Of a DNA stretch of 64,000 nucleotides, positions 26,851 through 35,960 are shown one piece after another. A model generated the notes under the pieces. The model did no database searches. It worked only from the letters and a program-made list of their open reading frames with translations, and had not been told where the DNA came from. The translations under genes and the position numbers were made by a program. This DNA is from Pseudomonadota bacterium. Its GTDB lineage: Bacteria; Pseudomonadota; Alphaproteobacteria; Caulobacterales; Caulobacteraceae. Location: NCBI GenBank assembly GCA_023451375.1, contig JAEXZS010000097.1, forward strand, positions 1 to 64,000. Direction: 5' to 3'. How positions within the stretch are numbered: the first letter of the stretch is position 1; the number at the start of each line of letters is the position of its first letter.

Positions 26851-26983
26851 CCTTTCGTCATTCCAAGGCTTCGCGCAGCGAAGAACCCGCAATCCAGGGA
26901 CGCACTCCTGACGGCCGGGACAGAGCGGTGACGTCCTCCTGGTTTCCAGGTTCGGGCTTCGCCCGCCCCGGAATGACGAAGGG
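26851..26983. repeat. Intergenic palindromic repeat, 133 bases
   Basis: The ends cctttcgtcattcc (26851-26864) and ggaatgacgaaggg (26970-26983) are inverted copies with one mismatch. The interior holds GCTTCGCGCAGCGAAG and TTCGGGCTTCGCCCG hairpins. It fills the gap between the GH97 and SLC45 genes. It resembles dispersed palindromic elements widespread in alphaproteobacterial chromosomes, as I recall. Confidence 0.75.
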
Positions 26984-26992
26984 ATTGTCGGC

Positions 26993-28525
26993 ATGAGCAG
27001 CGCGACGCCCGAACTGATCCACGCCCACCGCCCGCGCCTGTCCGGCCTGGCGATCTGGAACATGTGCGTCGGTTTCTTCGGCATCCAGATCGGCTTTGGC
27101 CTTCAGAACGCGAACACCAGCCGCATCTTCCAGACCCTGGGCGCCGAGGTCGACAGCCTGGCCATCCTGTGGATCGCCGCGCCGCTGACGGGCCTGCTGG
27201 TCCAGCCGATCATCGGCCATTTCAGCGACCGGACGTGGACGCGGTTCGGGCGTCGCCGTCCCTATTTTCTGGTCGGAGCCATCCTGACCACCCTGGCGCT
27301 GATCGCCATGCCCAACAGCCCCAGCCTGTGGTTCGCCGCGGCCATGCTGTGGATCATGGACGCCTCGATCAACATCACCATGGAGCCGTTCCGCGCCTTC
27401 GTCGGCGACAATCTGCCGGAGGAGCAGCGCACCGCCGGCTATGCGATGCAGAGCTTCTTCATCGGCGCGGGGGCGGTTTTCGCCTCGGTCCTGCCGTGGC
27501 TGCTGTCGAACGTCTTCGGCGTGGTCTCCACGGCCGAGGCCGGCGTCGTGCCGCTGTCCGTCAAGATCGCCTTCTACGTCGGGGCGGTCGGCCTGTTTTC
27601 GGCCGTGCTGTGGACGGTGCTGAGCACTCGGGAATACAGCCCGGAGCAGATCGCCGCCTTCGAGCGCGCGCGGCTGGGCGCCGACGCCGTTGACGAGGAT
27701 GCGCCCGAGGCCCCGGCCAGATCGGTCCAGGGCTGGCTGGGCTCGGGCCTGGGTTGCGCCATCGTCGGCCTGCTCGGCTTCGTCCTGATCGCCGCCTTCG
27801 ACCTGGAGAAGGAGCTGCTGATCCTGGCGGGCTTCATCGCCGGCTTCGGCTTGCTGATGATGGCCGTCGGCATGATGCAGCGCCGCCGCATCACCAACGC
27901 CGCCACCGAGATCCTGAACGACATCTTCCGCATGCCCGCGACCATGCGCGGCCTGGCCGTGGTGCAGTTCTTCAGCTGGTTCGCCCTGTTCGCCATGTGG
28001 ATCTACACCACGGCCGCGGTGACCAGCGTCCACTACGGCACGACCGACACCACGTCGGTCGCCTACGCCGAGGGCGCGGACTGGGTCGGAGTGCTGATGG
28101 GCGTCTACAACGGCGTCGCGGCGTTGGCGGCCTTCGCCCTGCCGATTGTGGCCCGACGCATCGGCCGCAAGGCGACCCACGCGGTCATGCTGCTGCTGGG
28201 CGCCGTCGGCCTGTTCGGCGTCTTCGCCATCCGCGATCCGGACCTGCTGTGGCTGCCGATGATCGGCGTCGGCTTCGCCTGGGCCTCGATCGTCTCCATG
28301 CCATACGCCATCCTGTCAGCGGCGGTGCCGGACCGGAAGATGGGCGTCTACATGGGCGTCTTCAACATCTTCATCGTCGTGCCCCAACTGCTGGCCGCCA
28401 CCGTTCTGGGCCTTATCCTGCGCAGCCTGTTCGACGGCCAGGCCATCTGGGCGCTGGTGCTGGGCGCCGTCTCCTTCGTGCTGGCCGCGATCAGCGCGCT
28501 TCTGGTCCGGGAGCATCGGACATGA
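26993..28525 (+). CDS. MFS transporter, SLC45-like (maltose/sucrose:H+ symporter)
   Basis: Inner-membrane disaccharide importer, 510 residues with about 12 helices. The opening IWNMCVGFFGIQIGFGLQNANTSRIFQTLG and the loop PIIGHFSDRTWTRFGRRRPYFLVGA (motif A with RRRP) match the SLC45/GPH-like sucrose and maltose carriers. Downstream are YAEGADWVGVLMGVYNGVAAL and PYAILSAAVPDRKMGVYMG. ATG at 26993 after the palindromic repeat; the last base of its codons overlaps the esterase ATG (ATGA). In this locus it would bring maltose or short dextrins to the cytoplasmic GH13 glucosidase. Confidence 0.92.
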   Translation: MSSATPELIHAHRPRLSGLAIWNMCVGFFGIQIGFGLQNANTSRIFQTLGAEVDSLAILWIAAPLTGLLVQPIIGHFSDRTWTRFGRRRPYFLVGAILTTLALIAMPNSPSLWFAAAMLWIMDASINITMEPFRAFVGDNLPEEQRTAGYAMQSFFIGAGAVFASVLPWLLSNVFGVVSTAEAGVVPLSVKIAFYVGAVGLFSAVLWTVLSTREYSPEQIAAFERARLGADAVDEDAPEAPARSVQGWLGSGLGCAIVGLLGFVLIAAFDLEKELLILAGFIAGFGLLMMAVGMMQRRRITNAATEILNDIFRMPATMRGLAVVQFFSWFALFAMWIYTTAAVTSVHYGTTDTTSVAYAEGADWVGVLMGVYNGVAALAAFALPIVARRIGRKATHAVMLLLGAVGLFGVFAIRDPDLLWLPMIGVGFAWASIVSMPYAILSAAVPDRKMGVYMGVFNIFIVVPQLLAATVLGLILRSLFDGQAIWALVLGAVSFVLAAISALLVREHRT

Positions 28526-29460
28526 ACCGCCGCGCCCTGCTGGCCCTCGCGGCCGCCCTGCCCTTCGCCGGCGCCGCTCGCGCCGAGACGGCCGCCGCCG
28601 GTCGGCTGGTGCTGCACGAGGCGATGGCGTCAGCGCATGCGAAGACGCGCAACGTCTCGGTCTGGCTGCCCCCCGGCTATGACGCCTCCGACGCGCGCCA
28701 TCCCGTGCTCTACATGCACGACGGCCAGAACCTATTCGACGCCTCGACAGCCAACTTCGGCGAATGGGGCGTGGACGAGCATTTGACCCGGCTGATTGCG
28801 GGCGACCAGGTGCGCGCGCCCATCGTCGTCGGCGTCTGGAACACCGACCTGCGCCTGCGTGAATATCTGCCCAGCGACCTGATCGCCGCCCTGCCCGCCG
28901 AAATGCGCGACGAGGTCCAGGCCATCTATGGCGGCCCGCCGCTTTCAGACGGCTATCTGCGCTTCCTGACCGACGAGCTGAAACCCTTCGTCGACGGGAC
29001 CTACCGCACACTGACTGGGCCGGAGGACACGATGATCAGCGGCTCCAGCATGGGCGGGCTGATCTCGATGCAAGCGGTGATGAAGCGGCCTGACGTCTTC
29101 TCCGCCGCCGCCTGTCTGTCGACCCACTGGCCGCTGAAGGTCGAGGGGCTGGAGCCCGGCCCCCGCCTGGATGCATGGCGCGAGCGGCTGGTCACGGCCT
29201 GGACCGGCGTGATCGCAGGCGGCCTGCCGCCGGTCGGGACGCACCGCTTCTACTTCGACCGCGGCGACGAGACGCTGGACCAGTTCTATGGCCAGTTCCA
29301 GACCCGCATCGACGGCGTCTTCCGCGAGGCCGGCTATGGCCCTGGCCGCTTCCAGAGCCTGCTCTTCCCCGGCGCCCAACACAATGAGGCCTCGTGGAAC
29401 GGCCGGCTGGACGTGCCCCTGACCTTCCTTCTTTCCCCCCGCCCCACGCAAACCTCGTGA
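28522..29460 (+). CDS. Exported alpha/beta hydrolase, putative esterase (Fes/esterase D type)
   Basis: 312 residues with a short signal peptide (RALLALAAALPFAGAARAE). The esterase fold is visible: VSVWLPPGYDASDARHPVLYMHDGQNLFDAS, the nucleophile elbow GSSMGGLISM around residue 174, and a C-terminal His in FPGAQHNEASWNGRL. The GQNLFD motif is typical of the putative-esterase family (PF00756). The ATG overlaps the transporter TGA, so it belongs to the same transcript. Its role in dextrin use is unclear; removing acyl groups from sugars is a guess. Confidence 0.88.
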   Translation: MNRRALLALAAALPFAGAARAETAAAGRLVLHEAMASAHAKTRNVSVWLPPGYDASDARHPVLYMHDGQNLFDASTANFGEWGVDEHLTRLIAGDQVRAPIVVGVWNTDLRLREYLPSDLIAALPAEMRDEVQAIYGGPPLSDGYLRFLTDELKPFVDGTYRTLTGPEDTMISGSSMGGLISMQAVMKRPDVFSAAACLSTHWPLKVEGLEPGPRLDAWRERLVTAWTGVIAGGLPPVGTHRFYFDRGDETLDQFYGQFQTRIDGVFREAGYGPGRFQSLLFPGAQHNEASWNGRLDVPLTFLLSPRPTQTS

Positions 29461-29468
29461 GGACCTGC

Positions 29469-31859
29469 ATGCGTAATCTCAGAACCTTCTGCCTGGCCGG
29501 CGCGGCCGGGCTGGCCCTCGCCTCCGCCGCCGCGGCCCAGTCGGGCGTCGCTCCGGGGGCGCCCGGAGCCCCGCCGACCTGGTCCAGCGCCGCCAAGACT
29601 GGCGCGGGCTCGTCCTACGAAGCCTATGTCGACGGCCAGTACCGCGACGGCGGGCCGACCGGCGAGGTGTCAAGGGTATGGTATTCCATCGCCGACGGGA
29701 TCCTGACGGAGACCATGTACGGACTGATCCACGAGGCCCAGATCAAGGCGCTGCGCTTCGCCCTGGTCACGCCGGAAGGCCTGGCGCTGGAGGGCGAGGA
29801 CACGACCGCCCGCACCGAGTACGTCGACATGGACGACCAGGGCCGCCCGACGGCGCCCGCCTACAAGGTCACGACCCGCGACAAGGACGGTCGCTTCGAG
29901 ATCGAGAAGCGCATCTACAGCGATCCGGATCGCGACGCCCTGGTGCTGCGCGTTCGCATCACGGCGCTGAGCGGCGAGGTCACGCCCTATCTGCTGCTGG
30001 AGCCGCACGTCGCCAACACCGGGATCGACGACCGGGGCCAGGTCACGACCGTCGGCTTCCACGCCTGGGAAGGAGACACGCACCTGTTCCTGAAGCCGAG
30101 CGAAGCCTTCGCCGCCGCCGGCGTCGGCTTCGTCGGCGCGTCGGACGGATTGACGGACCTGCAGGACGGCAAGCTGGACTGGACCTACGCCTCCACCGGC
30201 GAGACGGCCGGCAACACCCTGACGGCCGGCAACACCCTGATGACCGGCGCCCTGCCGACCCTGCGCATGGGCGAGACCCTGACGCGCGACTTCGTCATCG
30301 GCTTCGGCGACAGCGCCGATGCTGCTCGCGCGGCGGCGGACGGGTCGTTCCAGACCGGCTTGGACGAAGTGCTGGCCCGGTTCGTCGGCGAGGGCGAGCG
30401 CGTCGGCTGGCGCGACTACATGGCCTCCCTGACCGAGCTGCCGCGCATCGCCGAACAGGCCACCGACGGCGGCAAGCTGGCCTACGCCTCGGCGCTGATG
30501 CTGAAGGTGCAGGAGGACCGCACTCACGCCGGCGCCTTGATCGCCTCGCTGTCCAACCCATGGGGCGAGACGGTGGACGCGTCCAAATCCTCGACCGGCT
30601 ACAAGGCGGTCTGGCCGCGCGACTTCTATCAGGTGGCCATGGCCCTGGCGGCGCTGGGTGACAGGGAGACGCCGCTGGCGGCCTTCAACTACCTGCCCCA
30701 GGTGCAGGTCGGCCCGAACACGCCCGGCAACACCGGCGTCGGCGGCTGGTTCCTGCAGAAGACCCACGTCGACGGCGAGCTGGAGTGGGTCGCGGTCCAG
30801 CTGGACCAGACGGCGATGCCGATCATGCTGGGTTATCGCCTGTGGAAGCTGGGCTGGCTGTCGGACGCCGAGATGGCCGAGCATTTCCAGTCGATGATGA
30901 AGCCGGCGGCCGACTTTCTGGTCGATGGCGGCAAGGTCGGCCTGCTGTGGAACGACGCCGAGATCAAGCCGCCCTTCACCCAGCAGGAACGCTGGGAAGA
31001 GCAGCAGGGCTATTCGCCCTCCACCACCGCCGCCGTGGTCTCGGCCCTGACGGTCGCCGCCGAGATGGCCCGGGCCGCCGGGGACGCGGCCGACGCCGAG
31101 CGCTACCAGGCCGCCGCCGACAGCTACGCGTCGAAGATCGAGGCGCAGATGTTCACCACCAGCGGCGAGTTCGGCGAGGGCCGGTATTACATCCGCATCA
31201 CCCAGAACGAGGATCCGAACGACAAGGCCCCGATCGGCGCCGCCAACGGCCAGATCGCGCCTCAGGAAGACCGGGTCGTCGACGGCGGTTTTCTGGAGTT
31301 GGTCCGCTACGGCGTGCGCAAGGCCGATGATCCTCACATCCTGGCGACCCTGCCGGTCTATGACGACCAGTCGCTGGAGGACCTCTATCGCGTCCGCTAC
31401 GACTTCGGGCCGGAGGGAGACCGGACGCCCGGCTGGCGCCGCTACGGCGTCGACGGCTATGGCGAGGACCATGTCACCGGCGCCAACTACGGCGTCGGCG
31501 GCGTGATGAGCCCCGGCCAGCGCGGCCGCGTCTGGCCCTTCTTCACGGGCGAGCGCGGACACTATGAGTTGGCCCGCGTCAGCGTGAACGGGACCCCCTC
31601 CCCGGCCGACTTGGACGGGATACGACAGACCTATGTGCGTGGCATGGAGCGGTTCGCCAATGACGGCCTGATGCTGTCGGAACAGGTCTGGGACGGCGTC
31701 GGGCATCCGACCGAGAACAACTATGCCCTGGGTCAGAACAACGACTCTGCGACGCCCTTGGCGTGGACCCACGCGGAGTATCTGAAGCTGCTGCGGTCCC
31801 TGGCCGACGGCAAGGTCTGGGACCGCTACGAACCGGTCGAGGCGCGCTACGCCCGCTAA
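29469..31859 (+). CDS. Glucoamylase (GH15, glucan 1,4-alpha-glucosidase), exported
   Basis: Releases beta-glucose from non-reducing ends of starch and dextrins; 796 residues. A signal peptide (RTFCLAGAAGLALASAAAAQ) is followed by an N-terminal beta-sandwich domain (to about residue 300) and the (alpha/alpha)6 barrel. GH15 signatures are VDASKSSTGYKAVWPRDFYQ, the acid region PFTQQERWEEQQGYSPST and the base region LSEQVWDGVGHPTENN. The ATG at 29469 lies 8 bases after the esterase stop; upstream open frame is a shadow. Ends at a strong terminator. Last gene of the rightward maltodextrin transcript. Confidence 0.94.
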   Translation: MRNLRTFCLAGAAGLALASAAAAQSGVAPGAPGAPPTWSSAAKTGAGSSYEAYVDGQYRDGGPTGEVSRVWYSIADGILTETMYGLIHEAQIKALRFALVTPEGLALEGEDTTARTEYVDMDDQGRPTAPAYKVTTRDKDGRFEIEKRIYSDPDRDALVLRVRITALSGEVTPYLLLEPHVANTGIDDRGQVTTVGFHAWEGDTHLFLKPSEAFAAAGVGFVGASDGLTDLQDGKLDWTYASTGETAGNTLTAGNTLMTGALPTLRMGETLTRDFVIGFGDSADAARAAADGSFQTGLDEVLARFVGEGERVGWRDYMASLTELPRIAEQATDGGKLAYASALMLKVQEDRTHAGALIASLSNPWGETVDASKSSTGYKAVWPRDFYQVAMALAALGDRETPLAAFNYLPQVQVGPNTPGNTGVGGWFLQKTHVDGELEWVAVQLDQTAMPIMLGYRLWKLGWLSDAEMAEHFQSMMKPAADFLVDGGKVGLLWNDAEIKPPFTQQERWEEQQGYSPSTTAAVVSALTVAAEMARAAGDAADAERYQAAADSYASKIEAQMFTTSGEFGEGRYYIRITQNEDPNDKAPIGAANGQIAPQEDRVVDGGFLELVRYGVRKADDPHILATLPVYDDQSLEDLYRVRYDFGPEGDRTPGWRRYGVDGYGEDHVTGANYGVGGVMSPGQRGRVWPFFTGERGHYELARVSVNGTPSPADLDGIRQTYVRGMERFANDGLMLSEQVWDGVGHPTENNYALGQNNDSATPLAWTHAEYLKLLRSLADGKVWDRYEPVEARYAR

Positions 31860-31865
31860 GGCGAT

Positions 31866-31891
31866 GGCCCCGGAGAGCGATCTCCGGGGCC
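31866..31891 (+). terminator. Hairpin after the glucoamylase gene
   Basis: Perfect 11-bp stem (ggccccggaga / tctccggggcc) with a GCGA loop, seven bases after the stop. The T tract is weak (ctctcggtt), and it may also act on the converging porin gene. Confidence 0.6.
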
Positions 31892-31915
31892 TCTCGGTTC
31901 AAAAGGAACGGACCC

Positions 31916-32605
31916 TCAGAACAGGACCTTCAGCCCGCCGACGATGCGGTCTTCATAGGCGGCGACGCCGTCCACATCGGTGTCGTGATAGCGGACGTCG
32001 ATGACGACATGGTCCAGCAGGGCGTAGGTCGCGCCGACGTTCCACGTCACATAGTCGTCGGTGACATCCAGCATCTGCTGGCCGACCGCGCCCGAGATCG
32101 TCAGCTTCTCCACCGGCGCGAAACCGCCGTTCAGCTCATAGTAGGTGGCGCTTTCGTCGATCCCGAAGAAATCCGGCGAATAGTAGACGGCCGCGCCGAT
32201 GCTGGCGGGCCCGATGGCGCGCGACGCGGCCAGCTTGAACTCGGTGTAGTTATAGTCGGCGAAGTTCGGCTCGTTGACGTAGGCGTAGAAGATCACGCCC
32301 CCGTCTAGGGCGAAGCCTCCCGCCTCACCCCGGAAGCCGCCGTAGAAGTCGATCTCGGCGTCGGTGTCGTCGAAGAAGTCGACGTTCGATCCCCAGACGC
32401 CGGCGTAGAAGCTGCCCGCCGTGATGTCGACGCCGCCCTGCAGAGCCGGCTCCTCGTCGGTCTGGCTGGCGCCGCGGAAGACGTAATCGCTGACCACGCC
32501 GACGTTGAAGGCGACATCCACCTCGGTCTGCGCCGAGGCTGGAGCGGCCAGGGACGCCAAGCCGGCGACTATCGCCAGGGCCGCCGCCATTTGAAACACT
32601 CTCAT
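31916..32605 (-). CDS. TorF-family putative outer-membrane porin
   Basis: Outer-membrane beta-barrel of 229 residues with a signal peptide (AAALAIVAGLASLAAPASAQ). VDVAFNVGVVSDYVFRGASQTDEEPALQGGVD is the typical opening of the TorF / TIGR02001 group. Repeated amphipathic strands follow, and the C-terminus GLKVLF ends in Phe as barrel proteins do. It follows amtB on the same strand after 100 bases containing GC-rich hairpins, a layout seen in other Caulobacterales, so a role in ammonium or small-solute passage is suggested by context only. Confidence 0.85.
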   Translation of the reverse strand: MRVFQMAAALAIVAGLASLAAPASAQTEVDVAFNVGVVSDYVFRGASQTDEEPALQGGVDITAGSFYAGVWGSNVDFFDDTDAEIDFYGGFRGEAGGFALDGGVIFYAYVNEPNFADYNYTEFKLAASRAIGPASIGAAVYYSPDFFGIDESATYYELNGGFAPVEKLTISGAVGQQMLDVTDDYVTWNVGATYALLDHVVIDVRYHDTDVDGVAAYEDRIVGGLKVLF

Positions 32606-32705
32606 TACGCTATCCCCTTGTTTATGTTTGTTGAGAGAGAGAGCCCGGCCGGGCCGGGCGACCGGAACGCGGGGAGAGCCGCGTCCCGGCCGGACCGCTG
32701 TGCGG

Positions 32706-34052
32706 TCAGACGGCTTCCAGCGCCTCGCCGTGCAGGGAGGTGTCGAGGCCGGCGGTCTCCTCCGCCTCGCTGACGCGCAGGCCGGTGGTGAACTTGCAGA
32801 TGAACAGGATCACCAGGGTGCCGACGGCGCTGTAGACGATGGTCCAGACCAGGCCGAGCGCCTGGGCGCCGACGTTGGCGCCTTCCGACAGGCTGTTGAT
32901 CGCGGTCGTGGCGAACACGCCGGTCAGCAGGGCGCCGATCAGGCCGCCCGCCCCGTGGATGCCAAAGGCGTCCAGCGAGTCGTCATAGCGCAGCAGCTTC
33001 TTGATCCACACCGAGGCGGCGTAGCAGACCGGACCGGCGATCAGCCCGATGACCACCGCCCCCTTCGGATCGACGAAACCCGCCGCCGGAGTGATGGCCA
33101 CCAGACCGGCGACCACGCCCGACAGCATGCCGATCAGCGAGACCTTCTTCTTCTCGATGTACTCGACGATCTTCCAGGTCAGGGCGCCGGCGGCGGCGGC
33201 CAGGATGGTGTTCAGCAGCGCCACACCCATCAGGTCGTTGGCGGCGCCCGCCGAACCGGCGTTGAAGCCGATCCAGCCGACCAGCAGCAGCGAAGCGCCG
33301 ATCATGGTCAGCACCGGGTTGTGCGGATTGATCGGCTCGATTCCGTAGCCCTTGCGACGGCCCAGGAAGATGGCGCAGACGAGGCCCGCGACTCCCGAGT
33401 TGACGTGAACGACCGCGCCGCCGGCGAAGTCCAGCACGCCGGCCCCACCCAGAAACCCGCCGCCCCACACCCAATGGCAGATCGGCGCATAGATCACCAA
33501 CGACCACAGGGCGGTGAACAGCAGCAGCGCCGAGTACTTCATCCGCTCGGCGAAGGCGCCCGTGACCAGCGCCGGAGTGATGATGGCGAAGGTCATCTGG
33601 AAGGCGATGAACAGGAACTCCGGGATGCCCGGCAGCAGGCCATTGGCCGTCCGCAGCGACACATTGTTCAGGAACATCATGTCCAGCCCGCCCACGAAGG
33701 GCTGCAGAGCCTCGGAAGGATTGGCGCCGAACGCCAGGCTGTAGCCGGCGATGAACCACACCAGCGAAACCACCGCGAAGACGCCGACAGACTGGGTGAT
33801 GGTGGCGATCACGTTCTTGCGGCGCACCATGCCGCCGTAGAACAGCGCCAGGCCGGGCAGGGTCATCAGCAGGACCAGGGCGGTGGACATGCCCAGCCAG
33901 GCCGTCCCCGCGCTGTCCAGTTCAAGCGCCGCCTGGTGACCCAGCAGGGCCGGCGCGGCGTCCTGCGCCGCGGCCGATCCGGCGGCGAAGAGGCAGAGTG
34001 TTGGAAGAAGGAGCCCTGCGGCTCCAAGGAGTCGTTTTCCGACCTGCGACAT
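32706..34052 (-). CDS. amtB: Ammonium transporter
   Basis: Inner-membrane ammonium channel, 448 residues. A signal peptide (LLPTLCLFAAGSAAAQ) is followed by WLGMSTALVLLMTLPGLALFYGGMVRRKNV, the Amt signature, then PICHWVWGGGFLGGAGVLDFAGGAVVHVNSGVAGLV with pore His. The C-terminus SEAEETAGLDTSLHGEALEAV is the P-II-binding tail, yet no glnK gene lies beside it. The ATG at 34052 (MSQVGKRL) is chosen over the longer frame. The upstream gap (34053-34269) holds a repeated cgca[ga]ttgcgaa word (34077-34088 and 34097-34108), possibly regulatory. Confidence 0.95.
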   Translation of the reverse strand: MSQVGKRLLGAAGLLLPTLCLFAAGSAAAQDAAPALLGHQAALELDSAGTAWLGMSTALVLLMTLPGLALFYGGMVRRKNVIATITQSVGVFAVVSLVWFIAGYSLAFGANPSEALQPFVGGLDMMFLNNVSLRTANGLLPGIPEFLFIAFQMTFAIITPALVTGAFAERMKYSALLLFTALWSLVIYAPICHWVWGGGFLGGAGVLDFAGGAVVHVNSGVAGLVCAIFLGRRKGYGIEPINPHNPVLTMIGASLLLVGWIGFNAGSAGAANDLMGVALLNTILAAAAGALTWKIVEYIEKKKVSLIGMLSGVVAGLVAITPAAGFVDPKGAVVIGLIAGPVCYAASVWIKKLLRYDDSLDAFGIHGAGGLIGALLTGVFATTAINSLSEGANVGAQALGLVWTIVYSAVGTLVILFICKFTTGLRVSEAEETAGLDTSLHGEALEAV

Positions 34053-34076
34053 AAGCTGGTACCCCCTATGCAATCT

Positions 34077-34108
34077 CGCAGTTGCGAAGATTTTACCGCA
34101 ATTGCGAA
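34077..34108. promoter_or_regulatory. Repeated word in the amtB upstream region
   Basis: cgcagttgcgaa and cgcaattgcgaa occur 20 bases apart, two helical turns, 25 bases ahead of the amtB start. The second contains the palindrome GCAATTGC. A regulator site is plausible; identity unknown. The rest of the 34053-34269 gap shows nothing else I can name. Confidence 0.35.
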
Positions 34109-34269
34109 ACACGCAAGGGGATTCACGCGAGCGACGCAACTTTCTTGCAACGATCACGACACAAAAACTACACGGCGCATGATCCTTGCGAACCTGCGCC
34201 GTTCAGCTCGATTTTCTTCTTTGGTGAACGCCGTTTTGCGCTAGGAAATTCAGGCGACGCACAGGGGAC

Positions 34270-35376
34270 TCACGCCCAGTGCATCTGCACCCGATGCGCC
34301 GCCGCCCAGTGGATGGCGCGGATGGCGTCGATGACGGCCTCGGTCGCCGCCCGCGTGCCCAGTCCGCCCCCCAGGTCGGCGGTGACGGCGCCGGCGGCCA
34401 GCACCGCGGCGACGGCGGCCTCAATCGAGTCGGCCTCGTCCTCCAGCTTCAGGCTGTGACGCAGCAGCAGGGCCGCCGAGAGGATGGTCCCCACCGGATT
34501 GGCCAGGTCCTGACCGGCGATGTCGGGCGCCGAGCCATGGATCGGCTCGAACAGGCCCGGCCCTTCGGTCCCCAGCGACGCCGACGGCAGCAGGCCGATG
34601 GAGCCGCCCAGCACCGAGATTTCGTCCGACAGGATGTCGCCGAACATGTTCTCGGTCAGGATGACGTCATAGTCGCGCGGCTTGCGGATCAGGTGCATGG
34701 CCATGGAGTCGACCAAGGCGTGCTCCAGCTCGATCTCCGGGAACTCTTCGGCGTGGACGCGGGTCACGACCTCGCGCCACAGCCGGCTGGTCTCCATCAC
34801 ATTGGCCTTGTCGACCGAGGTCACCTTGCCGCGACGCTGCTTGGCGGTCTGGAAGGCGGCGCGGGTGACGCGCTCGATTTCCGGCACGGTGTATTCGCAC
34901 AGGTCCGTGGCGCGATCGGCGGTGCGGGTCTTCTCCCCGAAATAGACGCCGCCGGTCAGTTCGCGGAAGACGATCAGGTCGACGCCCTCGACGATCTCCT
35001 TCTTCAGGGGCGAACGGTGCGCCAGAACCGGCGAGACCTGCAGCGGACGCAGGTTGGCGAACAGGCCCATGGCCTTGCGGATCGCCAGCAAGCCCTGTTC
35101 CGGACGCGCCTTGCCGCCGTCCCACTTGGGCCCGCCGACCGCGCCCAGCAGCACCGCGTCGGCGGCGACGCAGGCCGCGCGCGTCGCTTCCGGCAGCGGC
35201 TCGCCGGTCTCGTCGATGGCCGCGCCGCCGATCAGATGCTCGCTGAACCGAAAGTCGTGGCCGTAGAAGTCGCCGATGACCGACAGCACGTCGCGCGCCG
35301 CGCGCGTCACCTCGGGCCCGACCCCGTCGCCGGGCAGCAGGACGATGTTGTAGGTCTTGGGGGCGTTGTGGGGCAT
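34270..35376 (-). CDS. leuB: 3-isopropylmalate dehydrogenase
   Basis: NAD-dependent oxidative decarboxylation of 3-isopropylmalate to the leucine precursor 2-oxoisocaproate; 368 residues. Motifs are NIVLLPGDGVGPEV at the N-terminus, LLGAVGGPKWD, LRPLQVSPVL, YFGEKTRTADRATDLCEYT, and FEPIHGSAPDIAGQDLANPVGTILSAALLLRHSL, the cofactor and metal region. The ATG at 35376 touches the TGA of leuD (1-base overlap). Last gene of the nine-gene ilv/leu operon. Confidence 0.97.
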   Translation of the reverse strand: MPHNAPKTYNIVLLPGDGVGPEVTRAARDVLSVIGDFYGHDFRFSEHLIGGAAIDETGEPLPEATRAACVAADAVLLGAVGGPKWDGGKARPEQGLLAIRKAMGLFANLRPLQVSPVLAHRSPLKKEIVEGVDLIVFRELTGGVYFGEKTRTADRATDLCEYTVPEIERVTRAAFQTAKQRRGKVTSVDKANVMETSRLWREVVTRVHAEEFPEIELEHALVDSMAMHLIRKPRDYDVILTENMFGDILSDEISVLGGSIGLLPSASLGTEGPGLFEPIHGSAPDIAGQDLANPVGTILSAALLLRHSLKLEDEADSIEAAVAAVLAAGAVTADLGGGLGTRAATEAVIDAIRAIHWAAAHRVQMHWA

Positions 35377-35960
35377 CAGACGGTCTCTCTCGAACGCTCG
35401 AAGGCTTCGATCTCGGGCAGGTTTGATTGCAACCAGCCCAGGGTGTCCACCCCGCCCAGCAGGCACTGTCGGGCGAAGGATTCGACCCCGAACGGCACGG
35501 GATGGGCATTGCCGCGCCGGATCTCGTTGGCCTGAAGGTCGATCGTCACCGGCTGGTCCGGCTGCGAGGCCAGATCGTCCCAGACGGCCTGGCTGACGAC
35601 GATGGGCAGCAGACCGTTTTTCAGCGCGTTCGATGTAAAAATGTCAGCGATCTCGGTCGAGATCACCGCCCGGAAGCCATAGTCGTACAGCGCCCAGGGC
35701 GCGTGTTCGCGCGAAGAACCGCAGGCGAAGTTGCGCCCCGCCAGCAGGATGCGGTGCTCGGCCGGATCGACCCGGTTCAGGATCGCCTCGGGCTTTTCCG
35801 AGCCGTCCGCCTCGTAGCGCCAGTCATAGAAGGCGGCCTTGCCCAGCCCCACGCGCGTCGTCGTGGTCAGGAAGCGCGCGGGGATGATCTGGTCGGTGTC
35901 GATATTGGCTTGGCTGAGGGTGACCGTCTTCGACGTCAGGACCTGGAACGGTTCAGACAT
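35376..35960 (-). CDS. leuD: 3-isopropylmalate dehydratase small subunit
   Basis: Swivel subunit of isopropylmalate isomerase, 194 residues, partner of LeuC. NIDTDQIIPARFL and LAGRNFACGSSREHAPWAL are the family signatures. It overlaps leuC by 8 bases and leuB by one, so all three are coupled. The ATG at 35960 (MSEPFQVL) is preferred to the longer frame, which lies in leuC. Confidence 0.96.
   Translation of the reverse strand: MSEPFQVLTSKTVTLSQANIDTDQIIPARFLTTTTRVGLGKAAFYDWRYEADGSEKPEAILNRVDPAEHRILLAGRNFACGSSREHAPWALYDYGFRAVISTEIADIFTSNALKNGLLPIVVSQAVWDDLASQPDQPVTIDLQANEIRRGNAHPVPFGVESFARQCLLGGVDTLGWLQSNLPEIEAFERSRETV

Noticed and set aside
30205..30245. Short near-repeated segment (gccggcaacaccctgac, twice in tandem) inside the glucoamylase gene
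   Set aside because: A local in-frame duplication of six residues (AGNTLT) that keeps the frame and lies in the N-terminal sandwich domain; it does not suggest a mobile element.
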